Positions 52,080 through 60,345 of a DNA stretch of 64,000 nt are shown here, piece after piece (the stretch's first letter is position 1; each line of letters starts with the position of its first letter). Source of the stretch: a virus. The notes below the pieces were generated by a model. It worked only from the letters and a program-made list of their open reading frames with translations. It was not told the origin of the DNA and made no database searches. The stretch spans positions 1 to 64,000 of the IMG/VR virus record IMGVR_UViG_3300028423_000586. One strand, 5' to 3'. A program made the position numbers and the translations under genes.

Positions 52080-52409
52080 ATGACTAAACATGGTGGTATT
52101 GGTTTAGCTGCTAATCAAGTAGGTGTCTTAAAACGTATCATTGTAATGAAAGTACCTAAGTACAAAGGGTGTGTTATCAATCCTGTTATTACTCGACATG
52201 TTAAGAACACTATCGTAAGTACTGAAGGCTGTCTATCTGTACCCGGTAAAAGAGTAGACATGAGAAGGTACAATAAAATTGTACTGGAGGGTTTCGATGA
52301 AAATTGGAATCCTCTTAAGCTAGACCTTAATGGTAAGTCTGCTTTTTGTGCACAGCATGAGATTGACCATTTAAATGGTATTACCATAGATAACCAAAAG
52401 GAAGATTAA
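52080..52409 (+). CDS. minimal peptide deformylase
   Basis: A 109-residue metalloenzyme removing the formyl group from nascent protein N-termini. All three motifs are intact: GIGLAANQ (6-13), EGCLS (49-53, Cys51 metal ligand) and QHEIDHLNG with His93, Glu94 and His97. Bacterial enzymes have about 165 residues. This one starts almost at motif I and ends just after motif III, as in other phage deformylases. An in-frame stop (52068-52070) shows that nothing is missing upstream. It may speed maturation of phage proteins. Confidence 0.9.
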   Translation: MTKHGGIGLAANQVGVLKRIIVMKVPKYKGCVINPVITRHVKNTIVSTEGCLSVPGKRVDMRRYNKIVLEGFDENWNPLKLDLNGKSAFCAQHEIDHLNGITIDNQKED

Positions 52410-52411
52410 CT

Positions 52412-52996
52412 GTGAAAGTACCGACGTTTAATAATAAACCTAACGAATGTGTAACACTTGCTGACGGTAGAACAGTCTTTCTATCCCGTTCTACAGCAGT
52501 GTGTGTAGCAGTTACTGCTCTAGTTAATGGGAAACTTTATACTCTCGTATCTCATAGAGGTAAAGGAGTACCTAACTATCAATACCATCAAAACCTTATT
52601 TGTGGTTACCTAGATTATAACGAAACTCTACATGAAGCTGCTTTACGGGAAGTCTGGGAAGAAACAGGTTTTGATATCTCTTCAATTAATAAAGGGATTG
52701 TGTATGGTATTCAAAACCCTCCTTGGGCTATCTCTGATTTACCTAAAGGTAAAGTTCAAAACATTACTCATCGTTATGGTTTTGTTTTTAAAGTAGACTC
52801 CCTAGATGACTTACCTACCTTATCTAACGCATATTCAGAAAAAGATGAAGTCATCACTTCTGAATGGGTAAGTCATAAAGACCTTCTATTGTTACTTGAT
52901 AACAATCCAGAAGAGCCTGAAAAGTCTTGGGCGTTTAACCACTTTTTCGTTTACCGTGAATGGGTTTCTCTCATTAAGGGGTTTGTATGCACTTAG
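52412..52996 (+). CDS. Nudix hydrolase
   Basis: A 194-residue hydrolase of nucleoside diphosphate-linked substrates. The Nudix box is complete at residues 65-87: Gly65, Glu71, Arg79-Glu80, Glu83-Glu84, Gly86. The substrate cannot be read from sequence; ADP-ribose is a candidate because the next gene encodes a macro-like domain. GTG start at 52412 behind AAAAGGAAG, two bases after the deformylase stop. It overlaps the next gene by 10 bp. Confidence 0.9.
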   Translation: MKVPTFNNKPNECVTLADGRTVFLSRSTAVCVAVTALVNGKLYTLVSHRGKGVPNYQYHQNLICGYLDYNETLHEAALREVWEETGFDISSINKGIVYGIQNPPWAISDLPKGKVQNITHRYGFVFKVDSLDDLPTLSNAYSEKDEVITSEWVSHKDLLLLLDNNPEEPEKSWAFNHFFVYREWVSLIKGFVCT

Positions 52997-53460
52997 TAAA
53001 TAAGTTACTAACGTACCCAAAAGAGATACCTGAAAAACATGTTTATATGTTTACTGGTAATAAGACTGTAATGCGTAATGGTGAGCTTATTATGGGTGGG
53101 GGTAATGCTCTTGCTTTTAGGAAAGCGTATCCTGAAAGCCCTATAGCTTTTGGTAATATCTTTACTCTTAAGAAAGTAGACCGAGATACAGTCCTCAACT
53201 ACTTCTTAGACGCATCTCGTTTTAAAGCAGGTAATGGTCTATTAGGCTGTATGTTTACTAAGGTTAACCCTAAAGACCCAAGCCCTTTAAAGATGGTGAT
53301 AGAAGCTATTGAGGATTTGAAAATAACAGCCACTACTCATGGTCGTAATTTTACCTTCCATCTTCCTTATCCCTCTATTGGGTTAGGTGGTCTAAAACGA
53401 GAAGATTTAGACCCCTATATAGAACAGCTACCTGACAATGTATATGTATACGTGGTTTAG
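52987..53460 (+). CDS. macro-domain-like protein
   Basis: A 157-residue alpha/beta protein. MFTGNKTVMRNGELIMGGGN near the N-terminus and LPYPSIGLGGLKREDLDPYI near the C-terminus resemble the ADP-ribose-binding loops of macro domains. Such proteins bind or remove ADP-ribose and related nucleotides. Overlap with the Nudix gene suggests a shared task. The stop overlaps the convergent gene by four bases. The family call is by eye and moderate. Confidence 0.68.
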   Translation: MHLVNKLLTYPKEIPEKHVYMFTGNKTVMRNGELIMGGGNALAFRKAYPESPIAFGNIFTLKKVDRDTVLNYFLDASRFKAGNGLLGCMFTKVNPKDPSPLKMVIEAIEDLKITATTHGRNFTFHLPYPSIGLGGLKREDLDPYIEQLPDNVYVYVV

Positions 53461-54161
53461 TTAGCATACTTAGCCAGTGTGAGGTTAGCATTACCTAATG
53501 TGAGTGTTCCTCCTAAGTTTGATGCTACCCACACTGATAATTTATCACCTGCCTTTAACCTAGCTTGCCCACCCCCTGATATTGTTTGTAAATCATTACC
53601 ATTAGGCTGTTCACTAGACGTAGGACGTGGGCTGAATGTTATATTAGTACCATCGTCTATACCGAGTACAAACGCTACTGTAGCGTTGTTCTGGGAATGT
53701 CTGAAGGAACCCCACCCTACATTGATGATATACAAACCATCTTCAGCAATAACCAATTCTGAATTACTTACCGTAATACCTTCCAGCTCACCTTCAGCTA
53801 CAAATCCTGTTGCCTTAACATAACCACCACCTGATAACGAACCAGATGCCAATGTTACCGGTGGATTAAGCGTATCATTACCTGATGGGTGTGCTGTCAT
53901 AGTATATAAATTGGGTGATGGGTCATTTATATCTTTCTGACTTATAGCCATAGAACCATATTGAGGAAAGAATAAACTATGCAGTAAGCTATTTAGTGTA
54001 TCTGCGTCATAACCTGTTTCCTTGGTATAAGTAACCAAGGCTTCAGCAACTGCTTCCACTTCTTTCTGTCTTACCCCCTTTATCCTAAATACCCTATCAA
54101 CTACCTTCTTAATACTCTCTACGTCCGGTTCACGGAACAAACTAAACCAGTTAATTTTCAT
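53457..54161 (-). CDS. probable capsid decoration protein on the opposite strand
   Basis: A 234-residue protein. The N-terminal about 90 residues are helical. The C-terminal about 130 form a beta-sandwich-like domain similar in pattern to C1q/TNF-type virion domains (GLYIINVGWGSFRH, LKAGDKLSVWVASNLGGTLT). It is the only leftward gene between 41 and 63 kb. N4 encodes its head decoration protein gp17 outside the main structural block, near the RNAPII genes, so a late virion protein is the best guess. A good sigma70-like promoter lies upstream. Confidence 0.6.
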   Translation of the reverse strand: MKINWFSLFREPDVESIKKVVDRVFRIKGVRQKEVEAVAEALVTYTKETGYDADTLNSLLHSLFFPQYGSMAISQKDINDPSPNLYTMTAHPSGNDTLNPPVTLASGSLSGGGYVKATGFVAEGELEGITVSNSELVIAEDGLYIINVGWGSFRHSQNNATVAFVLGIDDGTNITFSPRPTSSEQPNGNDLQTISGGGQARLKAGDKLSVWVASNLGGTLTLGNANLTLAKYAN

Positions 54162-54185
54162 GCTATTACCCTTTTCCTTTGGTTT

Positions 54186-54213
54186 TTCATAATCGAGGAT
54201 ATCCCCATGTCAA
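54186..54213 (-). promoter_or_regulatory. sigma70-like promoter for leftward decoration gene
   Basis: Read leftward, a perfect -35 TTGACA (54208-54213) and TATGAA (54186-54191) are 16 bp apart and about 25 bp before the ATG at 54161. The -35 overlaps the start codon of the rightward gene at 54207. Host-type late promoters are expected in N4-like phages. Confidence 0.5.
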
Positions 54214-54587
54214 GTGTACAACCAAACGATGACTTAGCCTATAGAGAGGCTTGTGACCTTGCTTTAGCAATAGAAAGGGACTTCTACCCTGAACCTCCTA
54301 AGCTTGAGCTGCTTGATACTACTGATGGTGTCTTGACCCAGATAGACAACATGTATGCAGGTATTCGTAGTAAATACGAAAAGCAAGTAAAATTAACTAA
54401 AACATACGAAATGCTCATTCGTCGCTTTCTTACTCAGTCCGAATTCCATTATTCTATCTTCCCTGAAATTCGCATTCATTGGAGTGAAGCTTTGATGCGA
54501 GAAGCATTAGAGACAGTTCCTGATGATGTTCGAGAAACATTATTCCCTGACCTCAATAAGATGGAGGAGTTCAAATGCAGGTATTAA
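54207..54587 (+). CDS. hypothetical protein upstream of thymidylate synthase
   Basis: A 126-residue acidic helical protein (DDLAYREACDLALAIERDFY). It begins 45 bp from the divergent decoration gene, with GAGGA upstream, and overlaps thymidylate synthase by 13 bp. Function unknown; co-expression with nucleotide metabolism. Confidence 0.7.
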   Translation: MSSVQPNDDLAYREACDLALAIERDFYPEPPKLELLDTTDGVLTQIDNMYAGIRSKYEKQVKLTKTYEMLIRRFLTQSEFHYSIFPEIRIHWSEALMREALETVPDDVRETLFPDLNKMEEFKCRY

Positions 54588-55465
54588 CTGCTGAAATAAA
54601 TACATACGACCAATTGCTTGAGCATGTAGTACGTGAAGCACTACCAGTACATAATCAAACAAACAACATTATGACTTACGTTGTCCCTAATGTTGTGGCT
54701 ATTTTAAAGCCTGATATTTTCCCAATCTGTACTACCCGAAAGTCCTATTGGAAATCTGCTATCCGTGAATTTGTTTGTTACCTTCGTGGTTATGACCGGT
54801 TAGAGCAGTTTCAAGCCATGGGTGTAAAAACTTGGAATAAGAATGGACTAAACCCTAACTGGTTAGATAGTCCTTATTGTTCTGAAGAAGGGGATTTAGG
54901 TCGTATATATGGTGTACAAATGCGTAATTGGCAAAACACTGAAAACGTTAAATATGACCAACTCACTAAAGTAATCCATAACCTTAAACGAGGTATTGAT
55001 GACCGTGGGGAGATTATCACTATGTGGAATCCCGGTGAGCATCATATGGGGTGTTTACGTCCTTGTATGTACTCACATACGTTTTCATTGGTAAATGGTA
55101 CTTTGCACTTAGCGAGTGTTCAACGCAGTGCTGACGTTCCTTTAGGAAGTAATTACAACTTAGTTCAAGCTTGGTTCTTCCTATGGTGGATGTCTACTGT
55201 CACAGGACATAAACAAGGTGATGTTACTCTTCTTATGAATAATGCTCACATTTACGATAACCAACTGGCATTAGCTAAAGAGCAGATTGAACGAGTACCT
55301 TACGTAGCCCCTAACTTTGTTACTTCCAATTTGCATCCTATTGCATGGCAGCACCTTGTACTCAATACTGATGAAGACCCTACAGAACATATACTTCTTG
55401 ATGGGTATGAATGTCATCCACCTATTGAGTATCCTTTCACTACTACAGCAGGAGTAAAAGCATGA
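54575..55465 (+). CDS. thymidylate synthase (ThyA type)
   Basis: A 296-residue enzyme converting dUMP and methylenetetrahydrofolate to dTMP and dihydrofolate. Visible signatures are IREFVCYLRGYDR, GRIYGVQMRNW, ITMWNPGEHHMGCLRPC with catalytic Cys164, QRSADVPLGSNYNLVQAW and HIYDNQ. Asn195 equals the Asn that selects dUMP; dCMP hydroxymethylases have Asp there, so this is a synthase. The residues after the Cys (MYSH) differ from the usual PCH. Dihydrofolate produced could be reduced by the DfrB-like enzyme at 38005-38379. Confidence 0.9.
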   Translation: MQVLTAEINTYDQLLEHVVREALPVHNQTNNIMTYVVPNVVAILKPDIFPICTTRKSYWKSAIREFVCYLRGYDRLEQFQAMGVKTWNKNGLNPNWLDSPYCSEEGDLGRIYGVQMRNWQNTENVKYDQLTKVIHNLKRGIDDRGEIITMWNPGEHHMGCLRPCMYSHTFSLVNGTLHLASVQRSADVPLGSNYNLVQAWFFLWWMSTVTGHKQGDVTLLMNNAHIYDNQLALAKEQIERVPYVAPNFVTSNLHPIAWQHLVLNTDEDPTEHILLDGYECHPPIEYPFTTTAGVKA

Positions 55466-55644
55466 CTTTACAAGAGCAAGTAGAGCTTCTTAAAAAAGAA
55501 CGTGATGAATTACGTGAAGCTCTTAGTGATATGGTGGATGGTTATGACTCATATGAGTTAATCGAGATGACAGGGTTATCTCATTCTCGTTGTCAAAAAA
55601 TCATACTTTTAAGTAAGGAACCTGATGATGGAAGACAAAACTAA
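55462..55644 (+). CDS. small coiled-coil / HTH-like protein
   Basis: A 60-residue protein: a charged coiled coil (LQEQVELLKKERDELREALS) followed by YELIEMTGLSHSRCQKIILL, which resembles a short helix-turn-helix. It overlaps the synthase stop (ATGA). Function unknown. Confidence 0.6.
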   Translation: MTLQEQVELLKKERDELREALSDMVDGYDSYELIEMTGLSHSRCQKIILLSKEPDDGRQN

Positions 55645-55885
55645 AGTAGCTGAAATCACCATATCTTTTTACGTAGATAACAACGACATTCGTAATGTTT
55701 TTGTAGAACGTAAAGCAAACGCCTTAACTGATGAAATGTGTAAAGACCTTCTTGAATGTGAAGAACTCAATGAAGGTACAGATAAGGCAATGGCTGTTGT
55801 AGTACACGGGGTATTCAAAAAGAATAATATGGATACAGAAGGTACTCTTGAAGAACTACCAAGTAACGTAACACGACTTCACTAG
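55625..55885 (+). CDS. hypothetical protein
   Basis: An 86-residue acidic protein (AEITISFYVDNNDIRNVFVE). It overlaps the preceding gene by 20 bp; the second ATG at 55628 is an alternative start. Function unknown. Confidence 0.6.
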   Translation: MMEDKTKVAEITISFYVDNNDIRNVFVERKANALTDEMCKDLLECEELNEGTDKAMAVVVHGVFKKNNMDTEGTLEELPSNVTRLH

Positions 55886-55892
55886 GTGATTT

Positions 55893-56099
55893 ATGTCTAA
55901 ACATTACGTACATAAATTTAAGTACAAACATGATAGACGTAGACAGTATTTCTCTAATTTAATCAAACAAAATAAAGCATCTGTTATTGAAAATGGCAGG
56001 TGCTATTTTGTTGTTGATACAGGTGATACTGACTACCGTATTTCCCGTAAGGGAAGGGTTATAAAGGTCAATCATGGACAACAAACAAATCCAAATTAA
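55893..56099 (+). CDS. small basic protein
   Basis: A 68-residue basic protein (HKFKYKHDRRRQYFSNLIKQ), possibly binding nucleic acid. It overlaps the next gene by 26 bp. Function unknown. Confidence 0.6.
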   Translation: MSKHYVHKFKYKHDRRRQYFSNLIKQNKASVIENGRCYFVVDTGDTDYRISRKGRVIKVNHGQQTNPN

Positions 56100-56283
56100 A
56101 TTTCATGGTTTACTCCTAAATGTTTATTACGGGGTACTCCCTGAAGAAACTCGTAATCACGGTCACCCTGATAATAGACTTCCTGATGAAGAACTAGACA
56201 TTTGTGTAACCAATGTGAGTATTGAAGATTTCAGCCCTGACTGGTTAGAGCAACTAGTTAAGGAAGAACTAACTAAACAATAG
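56074..56283 (+). CDS. hypothetical protein
   Basis: A 69-residue acidic protein (PDEELDICVTNVSIEDFSPD). The start lies inside the preceding gene. Function unknown. Confidence 0.58.
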   Translation: MDNKQIQIKFHGLLLNVYYGVLPEETRNHGHPDNRLPDEELDICVTNVSIEDFSPDWLEQLVKEELTKQ

Positions 56284-56291
56284 GATAGCTT

Positions 56292-56651
56292 ATGGTAGAG
56301 AATCAACTTTCCTTCAACTTTGACTCATCTACCTTACCTGATTTATCAGATAGAGAGTTAGAAGGTATTCGTAAAGCAATATCCTTAAGGTGGAAAGGAA
56401 TGGCAAATAGGGCTAATTACCAAGATATTAATGAAGCTGTAGGTATAGCTTTACGTAAAACTACGCTTTCTGTAGATGATAAACGCGAATTTGCTATTAA
56501 CTTCTCTAATGAGCTACATGGTCGATTTCGTTATGTAGTCAGAGATATGACTGTAGACCATGTATGTCGTTTAGCAGGGGTGCCTTTTGAACGTATTGAG
56601 AGTGCATTAAATACAGGTGAGCGTTATGCGTATCGAGGGTTCATGATATGA
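56292..56651 (+). CDS. hypothetical helical protein
   Basis: A 119-residue protein (LSDRELEGIRKAISLRWKGM). The stop overlaps the next ATG (ATGA). No membrane segment and no recognised family. Confidence 0.65.
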   Translation: MVENQLSFNFDSSTLPDLSDRELEGIRKAISLRWKGMANRANYQDINEAVGIALRKTTLSVDDKREFAINFSNELHGRFRYVVRDMTVDHVCRLAGVPFERIESALNTGERYAYRGFMI

Positions 56652-57061
56652 ATAAAACTCAATCAAATAGACGTTTATCTATTATTGAACGTATTGAATC
56701 ACGATGTGAAATTGTTGATTTAGGTTACGTAATTAATGGTAAACCTTCTCCCTGTCATATATGGCAAGGAGGTGATTCAGGTAAAGGTGATGGTGCAGGA
56801 AGAGGTTACGGTAGGGTATCTATAAGCGGTCAAACCTGTGCTACCCATATTGCTGTGTTTACCCATTACTATGGTTATATCCCTTCTAAGAAACAAGTAG
56901 ACCATCTGTGTAATAACCGCCTGTGTTGTAACCCTGCTCACCTAGAGCTAGTTACAGCAAAAGAGAATCACCGTAGACGTGTTAAACGAGCAAAAGGTTT
57001 ACTAGCTACGGCAGGTTCATTAACCAAAGAAGCAAAGAGACTTAAAAATGAAAAAGTTTAA
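56648..57061 (+). CDS. HNH endonuclease
   Basis: A 137-residue basic protein of the HNH_3 type. CHIWQG opens the domain, HIAVFTHYYGYIP supports it, and VDHLCNNRLCCNPAHLEL supplies the HNH motif: Asp85-His86, Asn95, His98, with Cys88, Cys93 and Cys94 for zinc. It could be a free-standing homing nuclease. It sits in the operon without disrupting a gene and overlaps both neighbours. Confidence 0.85.
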   Translation: MNKTQSNRRLSIIERIESRCEIVDLGYVINGKPSPCHIWQGGDSGKGDGAGRGYGRVSISGQTCATHIAVFTHYYGYIPSKKQVDHLCNNRLCCNPAHLELVTAKENHRRRVKRAKGLLATAGSLTKEAKRLKNEKV

Positions 57062-57752
57062 ATGCGTTAAAGAAGTGCTAGCCAAACCTATGACACGAGG
57101 TGAGTATAATGCTTACCGTGGTTGGGCTATTCCAGATACTGAAAACCCAGAAGATGAAGGTTATCTTGTAGAATATCCTGATTCCCCTTCTGATGATATG
57201 CCTCATGGTCATAAGTGTTACATCTCATGGTCACCTAAAGAGGTGTTTGAGAAAGGGTATTACGCTACTCACACTTACCACGAACGTCTATCACTTGAGT
57301 ACAGTGAATTAGTAGAGCGTATCCCTAAACTCTTCAATTTCATCACTGCTGATGAATCTCCTTACCATTCATTAGATACATCTGAACAGTTAGCATTACG
57401 CAAACAGTATACTGCTATGACAGCATATGCTCTTATGTTAGCTCAACGTATGCAAATTGACTTTGAATACAAGCGTTTACCTTTAGTGAAAGTAGAGTAC
57501 AACGAAGTAAAAGCTTTAGTTGCCTTAGCGAAGCCTATCTTTACTGTTATTGAAGGTACTTCTAAAACTACTTGTGATTTACAAATGCCTAACGGTTATT
57601 TGATTGGTTCCGGTGAGAGTAACTGCATTAATCCTGATGACTTTAATAAAGAGCTAGGTGAGCAGATGAGTTACAACCGTGCTGTAGAAAACGCAATTCA
57701 GAACACATTCCGATGTGAAGCATATGCCCGTGTTATTGGGTACACTGCTTAA
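57048..57752 (+). CDS. three-module phage protein with gp49_66-like C-terminus
   Basis: A 234-residue protein in three parts. Residues 12-75 (KPMTRGEYNAYRGW to PKEVFEKGY) form a small domain common in phages. Residues about 82-135 (LSLEYSELVERIPKLFNFIT, then an Arg/Tyr helix) resemble crAss001_48-type helical hairpins. The last about 50 (GYLIGSGESNCINPDDF, then EQMSYNRAVENAIQ) match the N4 gp49 / Sf6 gene 66 pattern. These domains are usually separate or paired. No function is known. A terminator follows. Confidence 0.7.
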   Translation: MKKFKCVKEVLAKPMTRGEYNAYRGWAIPDTENPEDEGYLVEYPDSPSDDMPHGHKCYISWSPKEVFEKGYYATHTYHERLSLEYSELVERIPKLFNFITADESPYHSLDTSEQLALRKQYTAMTAYALMLAQRMQIDFEYKRLPLVKVEYNEVKALVALAKPIFTVIEGTSKTTCDLQMPNGYLIGSGESNCINPDDFNKELGEQMSYNRAVENAIQNTFRCEAYARVIGYTA

Positions 57753-57761
57753 AAACAACGT

Positions 57762-57790
57762 AGGCACCCGTATTAGGGTGCCTTTTTCTT
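57762..57790 (+). terminator. intrinsic terminator before rIIA
   Basis: AGGCACCC (57762-57769) pairs with GGGTGCCT (57776-57783) over six bases, followed by TTTTCTTTT. Confidence 0.9.
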
Positions 57791-57814
57791 TTGGTATTAA
57801 CTAACTAATTAAGG

Positions 57815-57823
57815 ATTCCCCAA
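57815..57823 (+). promoter_or_regulatory. ATTCCCCAA element at the rIIA start
   Basis: The nonamer follows AAGG and its last base is the first base of the rIIA ATG. The same AAGGATTCCCCAA string precedes the RNAP1 gene. Confidence 0.45.
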
Positions 57824-60345
57824 TGGAAGTTACTCACGTAAAAGACCATGTAACCAATGCATCAATTGGTTATTCAAAAGTAGAAGAAATGGGTATTGAT
57901 AACAGTCCTGAATTCTTCCACATTCTTTCTTCTTCACTTTATCAATACCAAACTCTGGCTATGGTACGTGAAGTACTCTCAAACGCAGCAGACGCTCATA
58001 CAGATGCAGGTAACCCACAACCAATTGAAGTGACGGTTACATCTGAATCCGTTAGTTTTAGGGACTTTGGCTCAGGTATTCTTCCTGAACTAATTAAACC
58101 TGTTTACGGCACTTATGGTAGTGGTACTAAACGCAATAACGAAAATGCCATTGGTGGTTTTGGTTTGGGCTGTAAATCACCTTTTGCTTATACGGATAAC
58201 TTTGAAGTAACTTCATGTTACCAAGGAACCAAGACTATCTACCGTATGTCTAAAGCATCTAAAGCGGGTAATGGTAAACCTTCTATTATTACTATGCTTT
58301 CTGTGCCTTGTGGTGAAGAGACAGGTATTACAGTTACTATCCCTATTGAAGAGAAAGACCAGTACAGTATTACTCAGATGATTAAAGGGTATGCTTACTA
58401 CGGTGAATTTGAAGTAGTGCTTAACGGTGAACTATGTGAAACCATGTGTATGAGTATGGAGCCTTATTCATATAAATTTGCTGAATTTCGTAGCTCATAC
58501 CTATCACCTCTAAGTAACATCTCAAATAAAAGTATGCTAGTAAGATATGCAAACATCTTATACCCATTACCTGAGCCGACTTCCGATAGTCCTAGTCAGT
58601 ATCGTGTTCTATTTGACCGTCTTAAAACATTTTTGAATAAATTTAATGAACAGCCTTATGTGTATGCTAATTTCATTGTTCAAGCACCGGCTAATTCATT
58701 ATCAGTACAACCAAGCCGAGAAGGTCTTACTGAGACTGAATATACCTATGCAGGTTTAATAGATACTTTACAAAGAGTTTACGATGACCTGAATGCTAAG
58801 GTAAATAAAGCGGTAAAAGCTAAACTACCTGTAATTCTAAAGAAAGCATCTGAATTAGAATTAGATGATTTAGGTAACTGTTCGTGGTTTAGTGAACTAG
58901 TGTATGTATGTGGTTCAGCCGAAGATACATATCATCCAGTAGCATTAATAGATAATTATGTTCAGAACATACCTCTAACTTGTTCTGAAACCAATGTTAT
59001 CTATAAAGAAGTATTGAAGCGTACTCAACAGGTGATGGGATTAAGTAAAGATTTTACTTATATGTTACAAAAAGAGTTTAACTCTATTAGTGACCAACAA
59101 ACTAGATTTAAAACTGATTTAGTTTCCTCACATTACTATGATGCTTCAGGGTTTTTAGTTAAATGGTATCGTAAGTTACTTACACCATTAATTAATCCTA
59201 AACGTCTGTATGTATACAGCCACGGATTTATTACCCGACAAGGGTTATGTAATAAGAAGGTCGATGATGTATATACGATATCTGACTTCCATCTCAAACA
59301 CCCACATTACTTAACAGTATTTCGTAACAGACCCATAATCCTAACAACTAACTTGCGTAAAACATCTGAGCGTGTAAGTAGTTACAATGCACATTATACA
59401 GATATACCTGACCTACACGGTGCTTTGGTTTACCACGTACCTAATGGTAAGAAAAATGTTGAGATTGCTCGTTATGCTCTAGAGCAAAGCGGTTATGCAG
59501 TATACGATTTTACTGTTCAGCTACCTTGGGAAAAGAACTACAACCTAAGTACTAAGAAATCAGTATCATCAACTACTGCATTACCCAGAGTAAGCAGTAA
59601 TGTTGCTAAAGACTCAATCCCTGCTTTAAGTTCCATCATAACTGATTCAGGTAACATCAATACGTTACTGTCTTGCCAGCCTGATGCAGTAAGGGTATCT
59701 AAACCAATAAGTAATTTACTCATCTACATTAATAAAAACACATCTACTACTACAGTAGATATGTATAGTAATGATTTTATTAAAGAAGTAGCTAAGTACT
59801 ATGGTGACCAAATTGGTATTGTTGGTACTGTAACCCAGAAAAATAAATGGGATGCAATAGGTAATAAGAGTCTCTATTTATTAATGATGGAGTTAGTTGT
59901 TACTAAATTCAAAGCAGTTAAGAAGGAGTATATTAAATATACCTCCACTAGTGATGATTGTATGAGTAAAGTGTGTAATTCACTAAGTAATAATGCTTGG
60001 AGAACTAAACGATTTGTAGAAGCTCTACAACAGAATACTGACTTACTACCTTATAAAAAGTACCCAAAAAGTAAAGAACTCACAGAGTTTTTATATCTGT
60101 ACAATGCTGTATTGGATGAGGTTGCCTATCGCCACCATGGGGATAAAGCAGTGGTTTATGACACGCTTAAAGAGCTTATCCCTGACCCTGTTCCTTCGGT
60201 AGCAATGACTAAGTTCATTAAACAAGTAAGTAACTACCCTGCTTTAGCTATGATAAACCTAGATGAAGCAGAAAGTCTTAATGAACCTGAAGCTGCTAGT
60301 TTAGCTAAACATGTGATTTCACAAATAAGGAAAATCAAAGTATGA
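57823..60345 (+). CDS. rIIA-like protein (GHKL ATPase)
   Basis: An 840-residue membrane-associated protein of the T4 rIIA type. The N-terminus has a GHKL ATP-binding fold: EVLSNAADAH with Asn54 and Asp57, RDFGSGI (80-86), and the lid GGFGLGCKSPFAY (111-123). The remainder is large and poorly conserved. N4-like phages keep rIIA and rIIB adjacent. In T4 the pair protects against RexAB exclusion; here an anti-exclusion role is inferred. It overlaps rIIB by four bases (ATGA). Confidence 0.88.
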   Translation: MEVTHVKDHVTNASIGYSKVEEMGIDNSPEFFHILSSSLYQYQTLAMVREVLSNAADAHTDAGNPQPIEVTVTSESVSFRDFGSGILPELIKPVYGTYGSGTKRNNENAIGGFGLGCKSPFAYTDNFEVTSCYQGTKTIYRMSKASKAGNGKPSIITMLSVPCGEETGITVTIPIEEKDQYSITQMIKGYAYYGEFEVVLNGELCETMCMSMEPYSYKFAEFRSSYLSPLSNISNKSMLVRYANILYPLPEPTSDSPSQYRVLFDRLKTFLNKFNEQPYVYANFIVQAPANSLSVQPSREGLTETEYTYAGLIDTLQRVYDDLNAKVNKAVKAKLPVILKKASELELDDLGNCSWFSELVYVCGSAEDTYHPVALIDNYVQNIPLTCSETNVIYKEVLKRTQQVMGLSKDFTYMLQKEFNSISDQQTRFKTDLVSSHYYDASGFLVKWYRKLLTPLINPKRLYVYSHGFITRQGLCNKKVDDVYTISDFHLKHPHYLTVFRNRPIILTTNLRKTSERVSSYNAHYTDIPDLHGALVYHVPNGKKNVEIARYALEQSGYAVYDFTVQLPWEKNYNLSTKKSVSSTTALPRVSSNVAKDSIPALSSIITDSGNINTLLSCQPDAVRVSKPISNLLIYINKNTSTTTVDMYSNDFIKEVAKYYGDQIGIVGTVTQKNKWDAIGNKSLYLLMMELVVTKFKAVKKEYIKYTSTSDDCMSKVCNSLSNNAWRTKRFVEALQQNTDLLPYKKYPKSKELTEFLYLYNAVLDEVAYRHHGDKAVVYDTLKELIPDPVPSVAMTKFIKQVSNYPALAMINLDEAESLNEPEAASLAKHVISQIRKIKV

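Noticed and set aside
54575-55465. dCMP hydroxymethylase instead of thymidylate synthase
   Set aside because: The selecting position is Asn195 (YNLVQ), as in dUMP enzymes, not Asp.
56648-57061. HNH gene as part of an intron or insertion breaking another gene
   Set aside because: Both neighbours are intact and overlap it by a few bases. No split gene is visible.
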